17,671 bases of DNA from Spirogloea muscicola (lineage: Eukaryota > Streptophyta > Zygnematophyceae > Spirogloeales > Spirogloeaceae): contig WELB01000112.1 in NCBI GenBank assembly GCA_009602725.1, positions 131,393 through 149,063 of the forward strand. The letters are read 5' to 3'. Of the stretch, positions 14,609 through 17,671 are shown piece after piece. Position 1 is the stretch's first letter. Every line of letters begins with the position of its first letter. A program made the position numbers and the translations under genes. Under the pieces are notes generated by a model that did no database searches, was not told the DNA's origin, and saw nothing but the letters and a program-made list of their open reading frames with translations.

Positions 14609-15746
14609 GCCGCATGGTCCTCCAAGGCTAGGCTGCAGTTCCACAGGCTGACCAACCTAATGAAGGACTGTGGTGTGGTATAACTTTGCAGTACGTAGCT
14701 ATTCACAAGTTTATGAGCACAGGGTTGCATTGCTGTCTTCCTTTTATAGATTGCGAGCCTTGAATGCACAATTGCAAAACCATCCTATGGTTTAAGGGTT
14801 TAATCTAAACTCAAATCTCTGAACCTCACACCCCAAAACCTGCAAAATCCTACAATATGTCATTTTACTTTCTTGCAAGCTGGCGCTTGGGCTGCCCGCC
14901 AGTTTCAACTGCAGAGTGAGGCGCCATTCCTGATCAAGCCCAGAGGCCCTTGGCGAGGCCTGCTGTTATGAGTGCCAACTACAAGGCCAAAGAGGATGGA
15001 GCTGGCGTGGACACAATTAAGTACAGCTGCTGTATTGCAGCATGCAGCTAGGCTGCTATAAGATGCGGAACGAGGACAAATAGGCTGCAACTATCTAAGC
15101 ACAGCCTATAAGTGGATCAACGAGCCCGTGAGTCCCATGGCTGGGTGCACTAGTCCAACATTTAGTATCTACAAGGCAGAGTTGATGCGGCTGGCGACTG
15201 CTGTAAGAAGGCCTTCAATGGAGCAATTACAGTGGGAACCTATGATTCCACTCAATTGAGAAGCCGAGGCGGCGCCAGTCCTCTAACGGCGTCTCCACAC
15301 CAAGCTTCAACTGAGAGCCTCGCTCCTGCTCCAATTTAGCCCGTAGGTGCTTGCCAACCTGCAGCAGCCGACAACGTCACATCAGCTGCACAGGCCTGCT
15401 GCATTGACTACTTCAGCCGAGCATGCCTCCCCCGGCCAATTCAGACAAAATAGTAGGTGCTGTATAGTGCTTGCTTGAGAGCGCACCGTGAATGAGCCAA
15501 AGGCAGTTGTTTCTATGCCTGAGCGGCAGCCGAGCTGGAGCATGGCATTGTTGCCCAAGTAGTGTTCGCCCTCAGCAAGCCAGCTGGCATGCCTGCCCCG
15601 CAGAACTGGCTTGAGCCTGCCAAAACAAGGGCGGCTTTCCTACCTCTTCATGAAAGAGCCAACTGGAATGTAATCCTGACATGTATAGCAATAGTAAAAC
15701 GCGCATATAAAGCTCATGACATGAGCTATACTACACCCCATTGTAG
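14609..15746. other. 3' UTR and unassigned region
   Basis: The first 250-300 bp are AT-richer and probably the 3' UTR of the preceding gene; no TGTAA signal is evident in it. From about 14900 to 15746 short frames occur on both strands without recognisable motifs or convincing splice pairs. TGTAA motifs occur at about 15204 and 15668. No LINE hairpin is present from here to the end of the window. Confidence 0.35.
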
Positions 15747-17671
15747 TCAACTATAGTAAAGACACCAAGAAGGAGGTCTCCTGGGAGCTGGCCTGAGCTG
15801 CGTTGTTGGCCGGATGAAGGGCCCGACGGTCTCCCAGAGCAGTGGCTGGACAATGTCGAGCTCTAATGACCGCTCTGGAAGGACCACGCCAGCTGTGATG
15901 CTCATCTCCTTGCCAACCTGCAGAATTGCCAGCAGCAGCAAGGGCTTCAGACATTACAGGACTCACAACTCTCCCAGCATACATAGCATCCCTGGAGGAT
16001 GGGCTTCGAAAACTGGTCACTGCACCACATGACGAAAAGTTTACGCAGAGAGCCACTGAAGGCAGTCAGCGCCAATGCATAGGCAGCTGACATTCAATCA
16101 CTTGGCCAGAATGAAGCTACCAATACAAACGAGCCGAGTGAAACGAGCAACAGCCTCGTCACCAAAGGCAAGCAGGACACCCAGCAGGGGCATTGCAGCT
16201 GAAACCTTGTGAGAGGTGCTGAGGCGTGCGGAGCCGGGCCACTGGGCCTGGAACTGGAGCATGCCTCCATGCGGCGCGCGCGCAAAGAAGCTGCCCTTCC
16301 AGCCCCGGTGCCGGTGGTACCACAAGTCCCCATTGGGAAAGTCCACCCACAGCAGGTCCTGCACATGCAGACAGCAATGGGGCGCAGATGGCCCAGTCAA
16401 TCCCGCCACTATGTGCAAAGACTTGTGCCACCCAACCCAAATACAAGCAATGGAGCTGCGGTATGAACAAAAACGCCAGAGATAAAAGCATGCAGGGAGG
16501 CGGCCGGTGATTACGAGCTGGCCAGCAGGGAGGCGCAGCGAGCTGAAGCATTTGTACTGCCCGCAGGCGGACCACCGGCCAAGCATTAGGCCACTGTTGA
16601 GCTGCGCCGGACCCTGGCAGTCCATACAACAAGGGAGGTGGCACACGCGGAGGAGGGGTAGGTGAGCTTCCGCAGGCTGCCAAGGTCATCCTGACTAGCT
16701 CGGACTACCAGCAGGGGCAGGTCTGACTTGCCAGCTTAGGCTGTCCAGGGTGCGAGCAAGTCTGCTGCTAGACCTGGAAGTCATGGAAGAACTGAAGAAG
16801 CGAGGTGTCGCTCGAGTGTAATGTGAGGCCAAGGGATAGCGCCGCCTGGCAGGCGTCCCACCGTAGGCGCAGCGGCCCATACTCCGGCGTCAGGGACAGG
16901 CGGTTGCCAATCCTGGCCTCCGCAGCAGAGACGGAGGCGAGCAGCGAGGTGAGCGGCCCAGCCAACGGTGCCAATTGTAATGCAGGCCGACCATGCCATA
17001 GCCATATGGGTGGCGTAGCTCGACGAGCACGGTGAGTTGGCCAGCGCGCACCTGCTCAGGGGGCCCTCGGTGGCCTTGAAGCGCAGCCACTGGCCGATGT
17101 TGCCGGCGACGCACGTGCGCAGGACGTCGGAGCGGCTGTCGTACTTGGCGGAGACCGCCACTGAGCTCGCGTGCTGTGCTACGGCGGCCGGGATAGTGCA
17201 CAGTCAGGCCCGGAGCGCGACACAGCTGCCGGCTTGTTGGGCTGCCATGCTCTTGCAGCTCTGGCGCAGAGGCAGACGATGGGTCTGCTATTGGGAAACC
17301 GTTTTCTTATCATATAACCGTAGCGAATTGAAACATCCAAGTAGCTAAAGGAAAGGAAATAAACTGAGACTCCGTTAGTAGTGGCGAGAAAATGTGGACC
17401 AGGTAGAGAGGAAACAATACATGATAGAGCTGAAGCTAACTCGCCTGGCGGGCGGCCTGGAGATTGAGGGCAGCGATCTGGAGGGCGCGCAGGAGCGCGC
17501 CCTGCTCCTGCTGCCGCTCCAGCAGCTTCGAGGAGGCCCGCCGCGGCTCGCGCAACGGCGGCGCCTCCCGGCCGCCGCCGTGCTCGGCGGGCGCCAGACG
17601 GCCGCTGGGAGCCAGCTGCATGGAGCTCACGCGGTAGACCCGGATGAGAGCCGGTGCCGGCGAGGCCTGCG
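15747..17671 (-). CDS. 3' part of an unrecognised multi-exon gene, product probably beta-strand-rich (partial)
   Basis: Exons inferred on the minus strand are (beyond window) 17671-17445, 17173-17052, 16912-16774, 16613-16515, 16358-16163, 16019-15967 and 15917-15747, giving 334 residues to the TGA or TAG-type end at 15747. Phases agree at every junction. All introns are GT-AG except the first, which would be GC-AG (CAG|GCGAGT, 271 nt); the last is only 49 nt. The first piece ends in a helical stretch (KLLERQQEQGALLRALQIAA). Later pieces have alternating polar and hydrophobic residues with many aromatics: VSAKYDSRSDVLRTCVAGNI, RIGNRLSLTPEYGPLRLRW, QLDLLWVDFPNGDLWYHRHR, GKEMSITAGVVLPERSLELD. 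This pattern suggests consecutive beta strands, possibly a barrel or an organelle outer-membrane protein, but I recognise no family. Without the GC-AG intron, the first piece would be the end of a separate gene stopping at 17436. Exons 2 to 7 are the firmer part. Confidence 0.55.

Noticed and set aside
14786-14812. Telomere-like TTTAGGG similarity (GGTTTAAGGGTTTAAT)
   Set aside because: There are only one or two imperfect units and no tandem array, so it is probably chance in AT-rich sequence.

Overview
This window is nuclear DNA of a eukaryote, most likely a GC-rich, intron-rich green alga (a chlorophyte, perhaps trebouxiophyte-like). The evidence is genes split by short GT-AG introns in several phases, GTGCG-type donors, GGC-triplet-rich leaders, a plant-type monoacylglycerol lipase, and non-LTR retrotransposons (LINEs) whose C-terminus resembles a restriction-like endonuclease. 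I see no bacterial operon structure, tRNA, rRNA or CRISPR array. The taxonomic guess is an inference.

Layout. 1-4020 is a dense graveyard of 5'-truncated LINE copies. It includes one head-to-tail chain on the minus strand (1905 down to 605) with a nested, apparently recent insertion, and one long copy on the plus strand (2187-3870) holding the end of the reverse transcriptase region, a Cys/His knuckle and the endonuclease-like domain, broken by two single-base deletions. 4021-4750 is mostly unassigned. 4751-7203 (minus strand) is a seven-exon monoacylglycerol lipase-like alpha/beta hydrolase with an N-terminal membrane anchor. 7204-8230 is its GC-rich upstream region, containing a LINE tail relic. 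8234-12585 is a second LINE cluster in both orientations, with several head-to-head junctions. 13124-14608 (plus strand) is a three-exon gene for an unrecognised membrane-anchored, low-complexity protein. 15747 to the window end (minus strand) is the 3' part of an unrecognised multi-exon gene whose product looks rich in beta strands.

The most interesting feature is the LINE community. At least three families with different ORF C-termini (called here A, B and C) end in the same small stem-loop, GGGCTGG-(about 5 nt)-CCAGCCC. In A and B it is followed by a short family-specific segment ending GGGCGAGC and often a CTT-rich tail. A further family (D) ends instead in a GGCCA..TGGCC stem and ACACG(A/C)A. 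Families were named only from this window. The shared hairpin, serial insertion of truncated copies behind older tails, and repeated head-to-head junctions suggest a common 3' recognition signal and preferential insertion into or next to existing tails. All gene models were assembled by eye from reading frames and splice-site phase, without database searches.
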